Positions 9,001 to 17,262 of a stretch of 64,000 nucleotides of DNA are shown here, in pieces (position 1 is the first letter of the stretch; each line of letters begins with the position of its first letter). The translations under genes were made by a program, and so were the position numbers. Below the pieces are notes generated by a model. That model was not told the DNA's origin. It did no database searches and saw nothing but the letters and a program-made list of their open reading frames with translations. The stretch covers positions 2,356,001 to 2,420,000 of the forward strand of contig NZ_CP009454.1 in NCBI RefSeq assembly GCF_000759475.1, in the 5' to 3' direction. Origin of the DNA: Pantoea rwandensis. Its GTDB lineage: Bacteria; Pseudomonadota; Gammaproteobacteria; Enterobacterales; Enterobacteriaceae.

Positions 9001-10068
9001 CTGTTTGGTGCACGACTCGAACAGTTGCCTGACATCTGGGAAACTCTCATTGCGGCGGGCTTTGAAACCGGCCATGCCTATGGCAAATCATTGCGCACCG
9101 TGAAGTCCTGTGTGGGGTCGACCTGGTGCCGTTATGGCGTACAGGACTCCACCGCGTTCGCTATCGCGCTGGAGAACCGCTACAAAGGGCTGCGTGCCCC
9201 GCACAAGATTAAAATGGCGGTGTCGGGCTGTACGCGTGAGTGTGCGGAGGCACAGAGCAAAGACATTGGGGTGATCGCCACTGACAAAGGCTGGAACCTT
9301 TATGTCTGTGGTAACGGTGGCATGAAACCGCGCCATGCCGATCTGTTCGCCAGCGACCTGGACGATGCGACACTGCTACGTTATGTAGACCGCATTCTGA
9401 TGTTTTATGTGCGTACCGCCGACCGTTTACAGCGCACCAGCGTGTGGATGGACAACATGGAAGGTGGGCTCGATTACCTGCGCAGCGTCATTATCGAGGA
9501 TGCCCTCGGCATTGGCGACATGCTGGAGCAGGAGATGCAAGTGGTGGTGGATCGCTACCAGTGCGAATGGCAGAGCACGCTACAGGATCCCTCCCGTCGT
9601 GCACTGTTTACTACCACGATTAACAGTCAACAAATGGATGAGACCCTCAACTATGTGCGTGTGCGCGAACAACGCCAACCTGCCGCCATGGACATCATTC
9701 CGGTCACCAACGTGCCTGCCGAACCCTGGAGTGAAATCTGCGATGTGACCGCCATTCCTGAGGCTGCGGGCATGGGCGCACGACTGGGAAGCCAACGCGT
9801 GGCGCTATTCCGTTTTGGCGAAACCTTTTACGCGCTAGAGGATATCGAACCGGGCACGCAAGCCAGCGTGCTGTCTCGCGGCATTCTGGGTGATGTTGCG
9901 GGTGAGCCGGTGGTGATCTCCCCGCTGTACAAGCAGCGCATACGTTTACGTGATGGGCAAAGTTTAGATAACGCCGAGCATCAACTACGCTGCTGGCCAG
10001 TGCGCGTGGAGGGCAGCAAAGTGTGGCTGGGCCATCAGCCCATTCTTGCGCTCGCGGCGGCATCATGA
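6001..10068 (+). CDS. nasB: Fused NasC-NasB: nitrate reductase electron-transfer flavoprotein plus assimilatory nitrite reductase
   Basis: One uninterrupted frame of 1355 codons that covers two proteins separate in Klebsiella. Residues 1 to about 395 are a NasC-type FAD/NADH reductase (GNGMAAM at the start, GGGLIGVE in the NAD fold), which feeds electrons to NasA. Residues 398-1355 are NasB, an NADH nitrite reductase: an FAD/NAD module (GHGMVSHH, GGGLLGLE), a BFD [2Fe-2S] cluster motif CSCHN...CTKAATGCGGC, the siroheme/4Fe-4S cysteines in VKSCVGSTWC and VSGCTREC, and a NirD-like Rieske-fold tail lacking cluster ligands. ATG 7192 (MSKPLL) has AGGAAG eight bases upstream and would give a 958-residue NasB, the normal length. 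Independent NasB translation is therefore possible as well as a fusion protein. The start at 6001 has AAGGAG. Confidence 0.9.
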   Translation: MVQHLVVIGNGMAAMRMVETLLQRAPGCYAITVIGREAQGNYNRVLLSPVLSGEKDFADTLIHTPEWYVAHDVQLLMGEEALQVDLIARTVFTDQRTLHWDKLVFACGSQPRMPDLPGVERPQVLGFRTLRDVDTMLAQDGPVVVLGGGLIGVEAAAALRLRGRDVTLLHHRPWLLDRQLDQQAGALLTQHLTQRGIHCRLGVSLQSIHRDHVTLTDGTSLLAQQVVMAIGVVPEIALAQQAGVPCQRGILVNRQLQTSVAHVYALGECCEIDGETFGLVAPCLAQAEVLAAQLAGEPVADFHHQESGTRLKVTGIEMFSAGDIREGESIISFDPFDGHYRRLFLRDGALRGVLLFGDSQGASTLLTQLQQAEHVGIHALFGLDNPLTQPGAAGSNVMSKPLLAVVGHGMVSHHFLEQLVSRELHHHYHVVVYGDEPQMAYDRVHLTEYFTGKSADDLSLVSDNFFAQHGIELRTGCEVLAIDTDKRSLRDASGAELAWDKLVLATGSVPFVPPVPGRESPRCFVYRTLADLDAIAACANQATRGVVIGGGLLGLEAANALKQLGLETHVVEFAPRLMAVQLDDGGAQMLRGKISALGVQIHTSKQTEAIESQPDGSVQLRFADGSVLETDLIVFSAGIRPRDALARAAGIQLGERGGIAINDGCETNVVGVYAIGECALWQGQIFGLVAPGYQMARVLAAQLAQEELAFNGADMSTKLKLLGVEVASFGDAHGRTADSQSYHWTDNPKGIYKKLVVCKDSKTLLGGVLVGDSGDYSNLLQMMLNKMPLPSEPESLILPQLAGAPSKALGVAALPETAQICSCHNVSKGDICDAVQAGCGDMAAIKSCTKAATGCGGCSALVKQVMELELANQGVVVKKDICEHFAYSRQELYHLIRVGKITTFDQLIQQHGRGHGCEVCKPLVGSLLASCWNEYLLKPQHLPLQDTNDRYFANIQKDGTYSVVPRVPAGEITPKGLIAIGEVAARYDLYTKITGGQRIDLFGARLEQLPDIWETLIAAGFETGHAYGKSLRTVKSCVGSTWCRYGVQDSTAFAIALENRYKGLRAPHKIKMAVSGCTRECAEAQSKDIGVIATDKGWNLYVCGNGGMKPRHADLFASDLDDATLLRYVDRILMFYVRTADRLQRTSVWMDNMEGGLDYLRSVIIEDALGIGDMLEQEMQVVVDRYQCEWQSTLQDPSRRALFTTTINSQQMDETLNYVRVREQRQPAAMDIIPVTNVPAEPWSEICDVTAIPEAAGMGARLGSQRVALFRFGETFYALEDIEPGTQASVLSRGILGDVAGEPVVISPLYKQRIRLRDGQSLDNAEHQLRCWPVRVEGSKVWLGHQPILALAAAS

Positions 10069-12668
10069 AAACCACCTGCCCATACTGTGGCGTCGGCTGT
10101 GGCGTGGAGATTAAGGCGCCGGATCAGCTGGTAAGCGGTGATCTGCAGCATCCGGCGAACTTTGGTCGCCTGTGTGTCAAAGGATCTGCGTTGGGTGAAA
10201 CGCTGTCTCATGAGGGGCGTTTGCTTTGGCCGCAGATCCATGGCGAACGCGTCAGCATGGATGAAGCGCTGGATCATGTCGCACAGGGCTTGCGCGATAT
10301 TATCGACAAGCATGGCCCGCAGGCCGTAGCGTTTTACGGTTCCGGCCAGCTGCTTACTGAGGATTACTATACCGCCAACAAGCTGATGAAGGGCTTTATC
10401 GGCGCCGCCAATATCGATACCAACTCACGCTTATGTATGGCATCGGCGGTGGTGGGCTACAAACGTGCATTCGGTGCCGATGCCGTGCCCTGCTGTTATG
10501 AAGACATCGAGCAGGCGGATATGGTGGTGCTGGTGGGTTCAAACGCGGCGTGGGCGCATCCGGTGGCGTGGCAGCGCCTGGTGCAGGCGAAAACCGATCG
10601 ACCAGAAATGCAGCTGGTGGTGATCGACCCACGTCGCACCGCCAGCTGTGATATCGCCGATCTGCATCTGGCTCTGCAGCCGGGATCGGACAGTGCGCTC
10701 TTCGCCGGGCTGCTTAACTGGCTGAACGAGAATGAGGCGGTGGATGAAACGATGCTGCCGCATCTGGCGAACGTCGAAACCACGCTGGAGGCCTGCAAAG
10801 CGTGGGATCTGGCCACGGTGGCCGTCGCCTGTCAACTCAGTGAGCACGCTATTCTCAGCTTCTGGCAGCGGTTTGCTGCACAACCACGCGTACTCACGCT
10901 GTGGTGTATGGGCATTAACCAGTCACAAACCGGCAGTGACAATAACAATGCGATTATCAATGCGCATCTGCTGAGTGGAAAAATCGGCTATGCAGGCGCG
11001 GGTCCCTTTTCATTAACCGGACAGCCGAATGCCATGGGCGGGCGTGAGGTCGGTGGCTTAGCGAATCAGTTGGCGGCGCACATGGGGTTCAGCGCAGTGG
11101 AAGTGGATCGCGTCAGTCGCTTCTGGAACAGCCCTCATGTGGCGCGTCAGCCCGGTTTAACCGCGGTTAATCTGTTCAATGCAATTAATCGTGGCGAAGT
11201 CAAAGCGGTGTGGATCATGGGCACCAATCCGGCGGTGTCGATGCCGGAAGGCAATCGTGTCGCTCAGGCATTGGCCCGGTGCGAATTGGTGGTGGTATCA
11301 GAAGTGAGCGCGCGCAGTGATACGGCTGATTTAGCTGACGTATTGCTGCCCGCGCAAGGGTGGGGCGAAAAGAACGGCACGGTGACCAATTCTGAACGCC
11401 GTATCTCACGTCAGCGCAGTTTTATCGCCCCAGCCGGCGAAGCGAAACCTGACTGGTGGTTACTGGCGCAAGTCGCTCAGCGTCTGGGATATACCGAAGC
11501 CTTTGCCTGGCAGCACCCCAGCGAAATTTTCGCCGAGCATGCCGCACTGTCTGGCTTCGAAAACCATGGCCGCCGCGCCTTCGATATCAGCGCACTGGCA
11601 CATATTACGCGAGAACAATATGACCAGCTCGCACCCGTACAGTGGCCGCTGAATGACCGCGCGCCGACGGGCACCGCACGGCTGTTTGCCGATCGTCGTT
11701 TCTTTCACGTGGATGGCAAAGCACGTTTGCTGCCGCCCGCCATTCCAGTTAAGACGCTGACCAGTTCGCATTATCCCTTATTGATGAACACCGGGCGCAT
11801 TCGTGATCAGTGGCACACCATGACGCGCACCGGCAACGTGCCGCGCCTGATGCAGCATTACGATGAGCCTTTTGTCGCGCTGCATCCGCATGATGCTGCG
11901 GCGCACGGCTTGAGCCAGGGCGACCTGACACGCGTACAGTCTGCGCTCGGCTGGTGGAGCGGCCGCGTGGTGATCGACAGCGGGTTAATGCGTGGTCAGC
12001 TGTTTATCCCGATGCACTGGACACGCCAGTTTAGTGCACAGGCAAATGTAGACGGCTTAGTGGCGGCTCACTGCTGTCCTGACTCTGGGCAACCTGCGTT
12101 GAAGCAGACCGCCGTGCGTTTGCAACCTCTGCGTCCGGCATGGCAGGGATGGCTGTTCCTGCCTGAGGTGATAACGCCGCAGCCAGTGCTGTATTGGTCG
12201 CGTGCGCCGCAGCAGGGGGCACAGCGTTATGTGCTGGCGGGCGAGGCGCAGGCAGCGGATTGGTTAATGCAGCTCCCCACGATGCAGGAACTGCAGTGGC
12301 AACAGGCGCGGGCGGGACAGCAGCTGCACATGCTGGGCTGGCGTAACGGTCGATTAATGTGTGCGTTTTATGCTGCTCCCTGGCTGCCAGAGATCGATCA
12401 TGGCTTTGTGGCGCGAGCCTTTACGGAAACACCCTCTTCTCCACAGCAGCGCCATGTGCTATTGGGCGGACGTCCCGCATTGGGTGAAAGCCAGGGGCGG
12501 ACGATTTGCAGTTGTTTCGGCGTGGGTGAAGTGGCAATCCGTCGGGCGATTGAGCAGGGCTGCGATTCTCCAGCGGCACTCGGTGCAGCGCTGAAGTGCG
12601 GCACCAACTGTGGCTCCTGTATTCCGGAGCTAAAAAACTTACTGGCAACCCTGCGCGTGGCGCAGTAG
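10065..12668 (+). CDS. nasA: Assimilatory nitrate reductase large subunit NasA
   Basis: An 867-residue molybdopterin (bis-MGD) nitrate reductase that reduces nitrate to nitrite in the cytoplasm. The [4Fe-4S] ligands are at the N-terminus (CPYCGVGCGVEI, then LCVKG). The molybdopterin domains follow (WCMGINQSQTGSDN, then PNAMGGREVGG) and the MoCo-binding domain is near 580-690. The C-terminus has a BFD-like [2Fe-2S] domain (ICSCFGVGE, then CGTNCGSC), presumably the port for electrons from NasC. Its ATG overlaps the nasC-nasB stop (ATGA), implying translational coupling. Confidence 0.94.
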   Translation: MKTTCPYCGVGCGVEIKAPDQLVSGDLQHPANFGRLCVKGSALGETLSHEGRLLWPQIHGERVSMDEALDHVAQGLRDIIDKHGPQAVAFYGSGQLLTEDYYTANKLMKGFIGAANIDTNSRLCMASAVVGYKRAFGADAVPCCYEDIEQADMVVLVGSNAAWAHPVAWQRLVQAKTDRPEMQLVVIDPRRTASCDIADLHLALQPGSDSALFAGLLNWLNENEAVDETMLPHLANVETTLEACKAWDLATVAVACQLSEHAILSFWQRFAAQPRVLTLWCMGINQSQTGSDNNNAIINAHLLSGKIGYAGAGPFSLTGQPNAMGGREVGGLANQLAAHMGFSAVEVDRVSRFWNSPHVARQPGLTAVNLFNAINRGEVKAVWIMGTNPAVSMPEGNRVAQALARCELVVVSEVSARSDTADLADVLLPAQGWGEKNGTVTNSERRISRQRSFIAPAGEAKPDWWLLAQVAQRLGYTEAFAWQHPSEIFAEHAALSGFENHGRRAFDISALAHITREQYDQLAPVQWPLNDRAPTGTARLFADRRFFHVDGKARLLPPAIPVKTLTSSHYPLLMNTGRIRDQWHTMTRTGNVPRLMQHYDEPFVALHPHDAAAHGLSQGDLTRVQSALGWWSGRVVIDSGLMRGQLFIPMHWTRQFSAQANVDGLVAAHCCPDSGQPALKQTAVRLQPLRPAWQGWLFLPEVITPQPVLYWSRAPQQGAQRYVLAGEAQAADWLMQLPTMQELQWQQARAGQQLHMLGWRNGRLMCAFYAAPWLPEIDHGFVARAFTETPSSPQQRHVLLGGRPALGESQGRTICSCFGVGEVAIRRAIEQGCDSPAALGAALKCGTNCGSCIPELKNLLATLRVAQ

Positions 12669-12679
12669 CGGAGAGCATC

Positions 12680-13501
12680 ATGACTCAGGCCATTGGGCGT
12701 CTCGATAAACTGTTCAACCCCCAGAATGGAGAGGCGACGCCAGGGGGTGTCTGGCTGGTGGGGGCCGGGCCGGGCGATGTCGAACTGCTGACGGTAAAAG
12801 CGTTGCGTTTGATCAAAAGCGCGGACGTGGTGGTGTATGACCGCCTGGTGAGCGACGCGATCATGGCTGAAGTCCCGTCCGGTACGCTGGCGATTGATGT
12901 CGGTAAAAAGCCGGGCAGCCATGGCCTGAAGCAGGCGCAGATTAATCAGCTGCTGGCGGATCTGGCGGCCAGTGGTCGATCGGTGGTGCGTTTGAAGGGC
13001 GGCGATCCCTTCATTTTCGGCCGCGGCGGGGAAGAGATGCTGTTTCTGCAGCAGGCGGGCATTGCCTGCCATGTTGTGCCCGGTATCACCGCAGCGGCAG
13101 GTTGTGCGGCGGCAAGTGGCATCCCGTTGACGCATCGTGACTGTGCGCAGTCTTTGCGGTTAATCACCGGACATGGCAAAAGCGGCGAGCCGCAGCTTGG
13201 CGACGCCAGCCTGGCCGCCGCCAATCAGACGCTGGTGTTCTATATGGGGCTGAAATGGAGCGAGAGCATCAGCGCTCAGTTACAAGCCCATGGACGCGCT
13301 GCCACTACGCCAGTGGCGATCATTGAAAATGGTACACGGCCTGACCAGCGCGTGATGGTGACGACGCTGTCGGACCTGAGCGCCACTATTGCACGTGAGC
13401 AGGCGCAATCCCCCGCATTGTTGCTGGTGGGAGAGGTGGTGCGCTTTTATCGCCAGCCCCATACTGCTGATCTCAGCGCAATTTCACTTATGGCTAAATA
13501 A
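12680..13501 (+). CDS. cobA: Uroporphyrinogen-III C-methyltransferase (SUMT)
   Basis: A 273-residue single-domain SUMT that methylates uroporphyrinogen III at C2 and C7 using S-adenosylmethionine to give precorrin-2, the precursor of siroheme. Family motifs are VGAGPGDVELLTVKA at the N-terminus, VVVYDRLVS, and RLKGGDPFIFGRGGEE. It lacks the dehydrogenase/ferrochelatase half of CysG, so another protein must finish siroheme. It is the last gene of the nas operon, 11 bases after nasA, which fits demand from the siroheme nitrite reductase. Confidence 0.93.
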   Translation: MTQAIGRLDKLFNPQNGEATPGGVWLVGAGPGDVELLTVKALRLIKSADVVVYDRLVSDAIMAEVPSGTLAIDVGKKPGSHGLKQAQINQLLADLAASGRSVVRLKGGDPFIFGRGGEEMLFLQQAGIACHVVPGITAAAGCAAASGIPLTHRDCAQSLRLITGHGKSGEPQLGDASLAAANQTLVFYMGLKWSESISAQLQAHGRAATTPVAIIENGTRPDQRVMVTTLSDLSATIAREQAQSPALLLVGEVVRFYRQPHTADLSAISLMAK

Positions 13502-13588
13502 ACTCGTATTTTCCCCCCTTAATCCACGCTTTAGCCTTGGCGGGTTTTGGCATCCTATGCTCAGAATTCCTGCCAGCTGAGGTATGTC

Positions 13589-14740
13589 GTGGCTGAAGAG
13601 AGCGACGAGGACAAAACAGAATCGCCCACGGCGCACCGACTAGAGAAGGCGCGAGAAGAGGGGCAGATTCCGCGATCGCGCGAGCTGACATCGGTACTGA
13701 TGCTGCTGGCGGGCTTGCTGATCCTGTGGCTTGGCGGCGAACTGATGGCTGAACAGCTGGCCAGCATGTTGGCCACTGGCTTTCGTTTCGATCATGCCAT
13801 GGTGACCGATGACAAAATGATCATCGCCCACATCAGCAACCTGATCGGCCAGGCAGTGATGGCGCTGCTGCCGTTGATGGCAGGTCTGGTGATCGTGGCG
13901 ATTGCTGCACCGATGCTGCTGGGTGGGATCAATATCAGCGGTAAATCGATCAAGCTGGATTTCAACAAGCTGAACCCGTTGAGTGGTCTTAAACGCATGG
14001 TTTCCTCCCAGACCTGGGCGGAACTGCTAAAAGCCATTTTGAAGGCGGTGCTGGTGGGGCTGGTGGGTGGCTGGTACATCTGGTCACACTGGCAGGAGAT
14101 GCTGCGGTTAATCAGTGAATCACCCGTCAACGCGCTTCATCACGGTTTAACCATGATTGCCATTAGCTGTGCGTTGATCATGCTGGGCCTGGTACCCATG
14201 GTCGGTTTCGACGTGTTCTGGCAGCTCTACAGCCATTTCAAAAAGCTGAAAATGTCCCGCCAGGAAATCCGCGACGAACACAAACAAAACGAAGGTGACC
14301 CGCACGTCAAAGGGCGCATTCGTCAGGCGATGCGTGCGGCGGCCCGCCGTCGCATGATGGCAGATGTACCGAAAGCCGACGTTATCGTCACCAACCCAAC
14401 GCACTACTCGGTGGCGTTGCAGTATCAGGAAGGCAAGATGAGCGCGCCAAAGGTGATTGCGAAAGGGGCCGGCGATATTGCGTTAAAAATTCGTGAGCTG
14501 GCAAAAGAACATCGCATTCCGATTTTAGAAGCACCGCCGCTGGCGCGTGCGCTGTATCGACACACGGAAATTGGTCAGTTCATCCCCGGCGCGCTTTACG
14601 GTGCCGTGGCGGAAGTGCTGGCCTGGGTATGGCAACTGCGTCGCTGGAAACGTGAAGGTGGCCTGATCCCAACCAAACCAAAACAGCTGCCGGTTCCGGC
14701 AGACATGGACTTTGCAGGAGAGAACAGAAACGATGGCTAA
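13589..14740 (+). CDS. flhB: Flagellar type III export switch protein FlhB
   Basis: A 383-residue export-gate protein with four N-terminal membrane helices and a cytoplasmic domain with the self-cleaving NPTH motif (VIVTNPTHYSVAL). FlhB switches export from rod/hook to filament substrates. I chose GTG 13589 (VAEESDEDKTESPTAHR) because it matches the family N-terminus and has GAGG upstream; the frame is open further upstream but with no family sequence. Its stop overlaps flhA by eight bases. The upstream neighbour is cobA rather than cheZ, so the usual chemotaxis genes are not adjacent here. Confidence 0.93.
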   Translation: MAEESDEDKTESPTAHRLEKAREEGQIPRSRELTSVLMLLAGLLILWLGGELMAEQLASMLATGFRFDHAMVTDDKMIIAHISNLIGQAVMALLPLMAGLVIVAIAAPMLLGGINISGKSIKLDFNKLNPLSGLKRMVSSQTWAELLKAILKAVLVGLVGGWYIWSHWQEMLRLISESPVNALHHGLTMIAISCALIMLGLVPMVGFDVFWQLYSHFKKLKMSRQEIRDEHKQNEGDPHVKGRIRQAMRAAARRRMMADVPKADVIVTNPTHYSVALQYQEGKMSAPKVIAKGAGDIALKIRELAKEHRIPILEAPPLARALYRHTEIGQFIPGALYGAVAEVLAWVWQLRRWKREGGLIPTKPKQLPVPADMDFAGENRNDG

Positions 14741-16820
14741 TCTGGCCGAAAAGCTGCGTTTACCGGGCAACTTTAAAGACACGCAGTGGAAGGTGCTGGC
14801 TGGACCGATACTGATCATGTTGATCCTGTCGATGATGGTGCTGCCGTTACCTGCCTTCATTCTCGACCTGCTGTTCACCTTCAACATTGCCTTATCGATC
14901 ATGGTGTTGTTGGTGGCAATGTTTACCCAGCGTACGCTTGAATTCGCTGCATTCCCGACCATTTTGCTGTTCTCCACGTTGCTGCGCCTGGCGCTGAACG
15001 TCGCCTCAACCCGTATTATCCTGCTCGAGGGCCATACGGGTGCTGATGCCGCCGGACGCGTGGTTGAAGCTTTCGGCCACTTCCTCGTGGGCGGTAACTT
15101 TGCCATCGGTATCGTGGTGTTCATCATCCTCGTTATCATCAACTTTATGGTTATCACCAAAGGTGCCGGACGTATCGCCGAAGTGGGCGCGCGTTTTGTG
15201 TTGGATGGGATGCCCGGTAAGCAGATGGCGATCGATGCCGACCTTAACGCCGGTTTAATCGGTGAAGAGGAAGCCAAACGTCGACGTAGCGAAGTGACCC
15301 AGGAAGCCGATTTCTACGGTTCAATGGACGGTGCGAGTAAGTTCGTACGTGGTGACGCCATCGCCGGTATTTTGATTATGGTGATTAACGTCATCGGCGG
15401 TCTGTTGGTGGGCGTGGTGCAGCATGGCATGGATCTGGGGCACGCAGGTGAAACCTATACACTGCTGACCATCGGTGACGGCCTGGTGGCACAGATCCCG
15501 GCGCTGGTCATCTCTACCGCTGCGGGTGTTATCGTGACGCGCGTCAGCACCGATCAGGATGTGGGCGATCAGATGGTCTCCCAGCTGTTCAGCAATCCGC
15601 GCGTGTTGATGCTGAGTGGTGGTGTTATCGGTCTGCTCGGCCTGGTGCCGGGTATGCCCAACTTTGTCTTCCTGCTGTTTACCGCCGCGTTGCTCGGTCT
15701 GGCCTGGTGGTTGCGCGGTCGGGAGATGAAACCGAAGACTTCCTCGGAACCCACTAGTCTGGTCAAAACGCAGGAGACCCCCGCCACGGTGGAAGCTTCC
15801 TGGAAAGACGTACTGCTGGAAGATTCGCTGGGTCTCGAAGTGGGTTATCGCCTGATTCCCATGGTTGATCATCTGCAAAACGGTGAGCTGCTGGGCCGCA
15901 TCCGCAGTATCCGTAAAAAAGTGGCACAGGAGGTGGGCTTCCTGCCGCCGGTGGTGCACATCCGCGACAACATGGAGTTGCCGCCTGCGCGTTACCGCAT
16001 CCTGATGAAAGGCGTGGAAATTGGCAGCGGTGATGCCTATCCGGGGCGCTGGATGGCGATCAACCCTGGTACCGCAGCCGGCTCTTTGCCGGGTGAACCG
16101 ACAGTCGATCCTGCCTTCGGTTTAGCGGCAATCTGGATTGATAGTGCGTTGAAAGAGCAGGCGCAGATTCAGGGCTTTACCGTGGTAGAAGCCAGTACCG
16201 TGGTGGCAACGCATCTGAACCACCTGATTGGTCAATACGCCAGCGAGTTGTTTGGCCGTCAGGAAGCGCAGCAGCTGCTGGATCGTGTGACCCAGGAGAT
16301 GCCGAAGCTGACGGAAGATCTGGTGCCGGGCGTCATCACCCTGACCACCCTGCACAAAGTGTTGCAGAACCTCTTGATTGAGCGCGTTTCGATCCGCGAT
16401 ATGCGCACCATCATCGAAACCCTGGCGGAACATGCGCCGGTCCAGACCGATCCGCAAGAGCTGACCAGCGTGGTACGTGTGGCGCTGGGCCGTGCGATTA
16501 CTCAGCAGTGGTTCCCGGGTAACGGTGAAGTGCAGGTGATTGGACTGGATGCCACCTTAGAACGCCTGCTGCTGCAAGCCTTGCAGGGCGGCGGCGGGCT
16601 GGAGCCCGGTCTGGCCGATCGTCTGTTAGTGCAGACGCAAGGCGCATTGCAACAGCAAGAGATGACAGGAGCACCGCCGGTGTTGCTGGTGAACCACCCG
16701 CTGCGTGCCTTACTGGCACGATTCCTGCGCCGCAATCTGCCACAGTTGGTGGTGCTGTCAAATATGGAACTGACCGACAATCGCCAGATCCGTATGACCG
16801 CCACCATCGGAGGTAAATAA
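14733..16820 (+). CDS. flhA: Flagellar export apparatus protein FlhA
   Basis: A 695-residue integral membrane protein of the flagellar type III export gate. About eight membrane helices lie within the first 330 residues, with the conserved FHIPEP region (here RFVLDGMPGKQMAIDADLNA). They are followed by a large cytoplasmic domain that forms the nonameric ring docking chaperone-substrate complexes. The start overlaps the flhB stop (ATGGCTAA), indicating coupled translation in the flhBAE operon. Confidence 0.95.
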   Translation: MANLAEKLRLPGNFKDTQWKVLAGPILIMLILSMMVLPLPAFILDLLFTFNIALSIMVLLVAMFTQRTLEFAAFPTILLFSTLLRLALNVASTRIILLEGHTGADAAGRVVEAFGHFLVGGNFAIGIVVFIILVIINFMVITKGAGRIAEVGARFVLDGMPGKQMAIDADLNAGLIGEEEAKRRRSEVTQEADFYGSMDGASKFVRGDAIAGILIMVINVIGGLLVGVVQHGMDLGHAGETYTLLTIGDGLVAQIPALVISTAAGVIVTRVSTDQDVGDQMVSQLFSNPRVLMLSGGVIGLLGLVPGMPNFVFLLFTAALLGLAWWLRGREMKPKTSSEPTSLVKTQETPATVEASWKDVLLEDSLGLEVGYRLIPMVDHLQNGELLGRIRSIRKKVAQEVGFLPPVVHIRDNMELPPARYRILMKGVEIGSGDAYPGRWMAINPGTAAGSLPGEPTVDPAFGLAAIWIDSALKEQAQIQGFTVVEASTVVATHLNHLIGQYASELFGRQEAQQLLDRVTQEMPKLTEDLVPGVITLTTLHKVLQNLLIERVSIRDMRTIIETLAEHAPVQTDPQELTSVVRVALGRAITQQWFPGNGEVQVIGLDATLERLLLQALQGGGGLEPGLADRLLVQTQGALQQQEMTGAPPVLLVNHPLRALLARFLRRNLPQLVVLSNMELTDNRQIRMTATIGGK

Positions 16821-16822
16821 CC

Positions 16823-17227
16823 ATGCGTCGTTGGTGCTGGGCATTAATGATGTTACCGATGATGGCGTTGCCGCTCTATGTGGATGCAGCCGGATCCTGG
16901 AATGACAGTGCCAGTGGCCCGAGCCTCGGCGTGCGCGGCAACTGGCACACGACGCCGGCTTTAAAGGCCCCTTCGCCCGCTGTGGGCACCATCACGGTGG
17001 TGAACTGGCGTTACCAGTTGAGCCGTCCAGCCCCCTCGGGGTTGATTGTGCGTTTGTGTGCGACTCAGCGTTGCGTAGAGATTGAGGGCGGCAGTGGTTC
17101 AACGCGTAGCCTGGCGAATATTCCGGCTGACGAAACGTTGCATCTGGCGTTCGGTTTTCAGGGGAAGGGCGCGTTACCGCCGGGATTACGAGTGGTGAGC
17201 AGTGAAGTGACGGTGAATTACCAATAG
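16823..17227 (+). CDS. flhE: Flagellar protein FlhE
   Basis: A 134-residue secreted protein: signal peptide with the cleavage region LYVDAAGSW, then a beta-rich domain with two cysteines (LCATQRCVEI) that probably form a disulphide. FlhE is the third gene of flhBAE in enteric bacteria and is reported to act as a periplasmic chaperone or plug that limits proton leakage through the export gate. It starts two bases after the flhA stop and ends at a shared terminator. Confidence 0.9.
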   Translation: MRRWCWALMMLPMMALPLYVDAAGSWNDSASGPSLGVRGNWHTTPALKAPSPAVGTITVVNWRYQLSRPAPSGLIVRLCATQRCVEIEGGSGSTRSLANIPADETLHLAFGFQGKGALPPGLRVVSSEVTVNYQ

Positions 17228-17232
17228 CCCAT

Positions 17233-17258
17233 AAAAAACCCGCCGAGGCGGGTTTTTT
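17233..17258. terminator. Bidirectional terminator between flhE and argS
   Basis: A-rich arm AAAAAACCCGCC (17233-17244) pairs with GGCGGGTTTTTT (17247-17258). With A and T runs on both sides it can stop both convergent genes. Confidence 0.93.
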
Positions 17259-17262
17259 GTTA

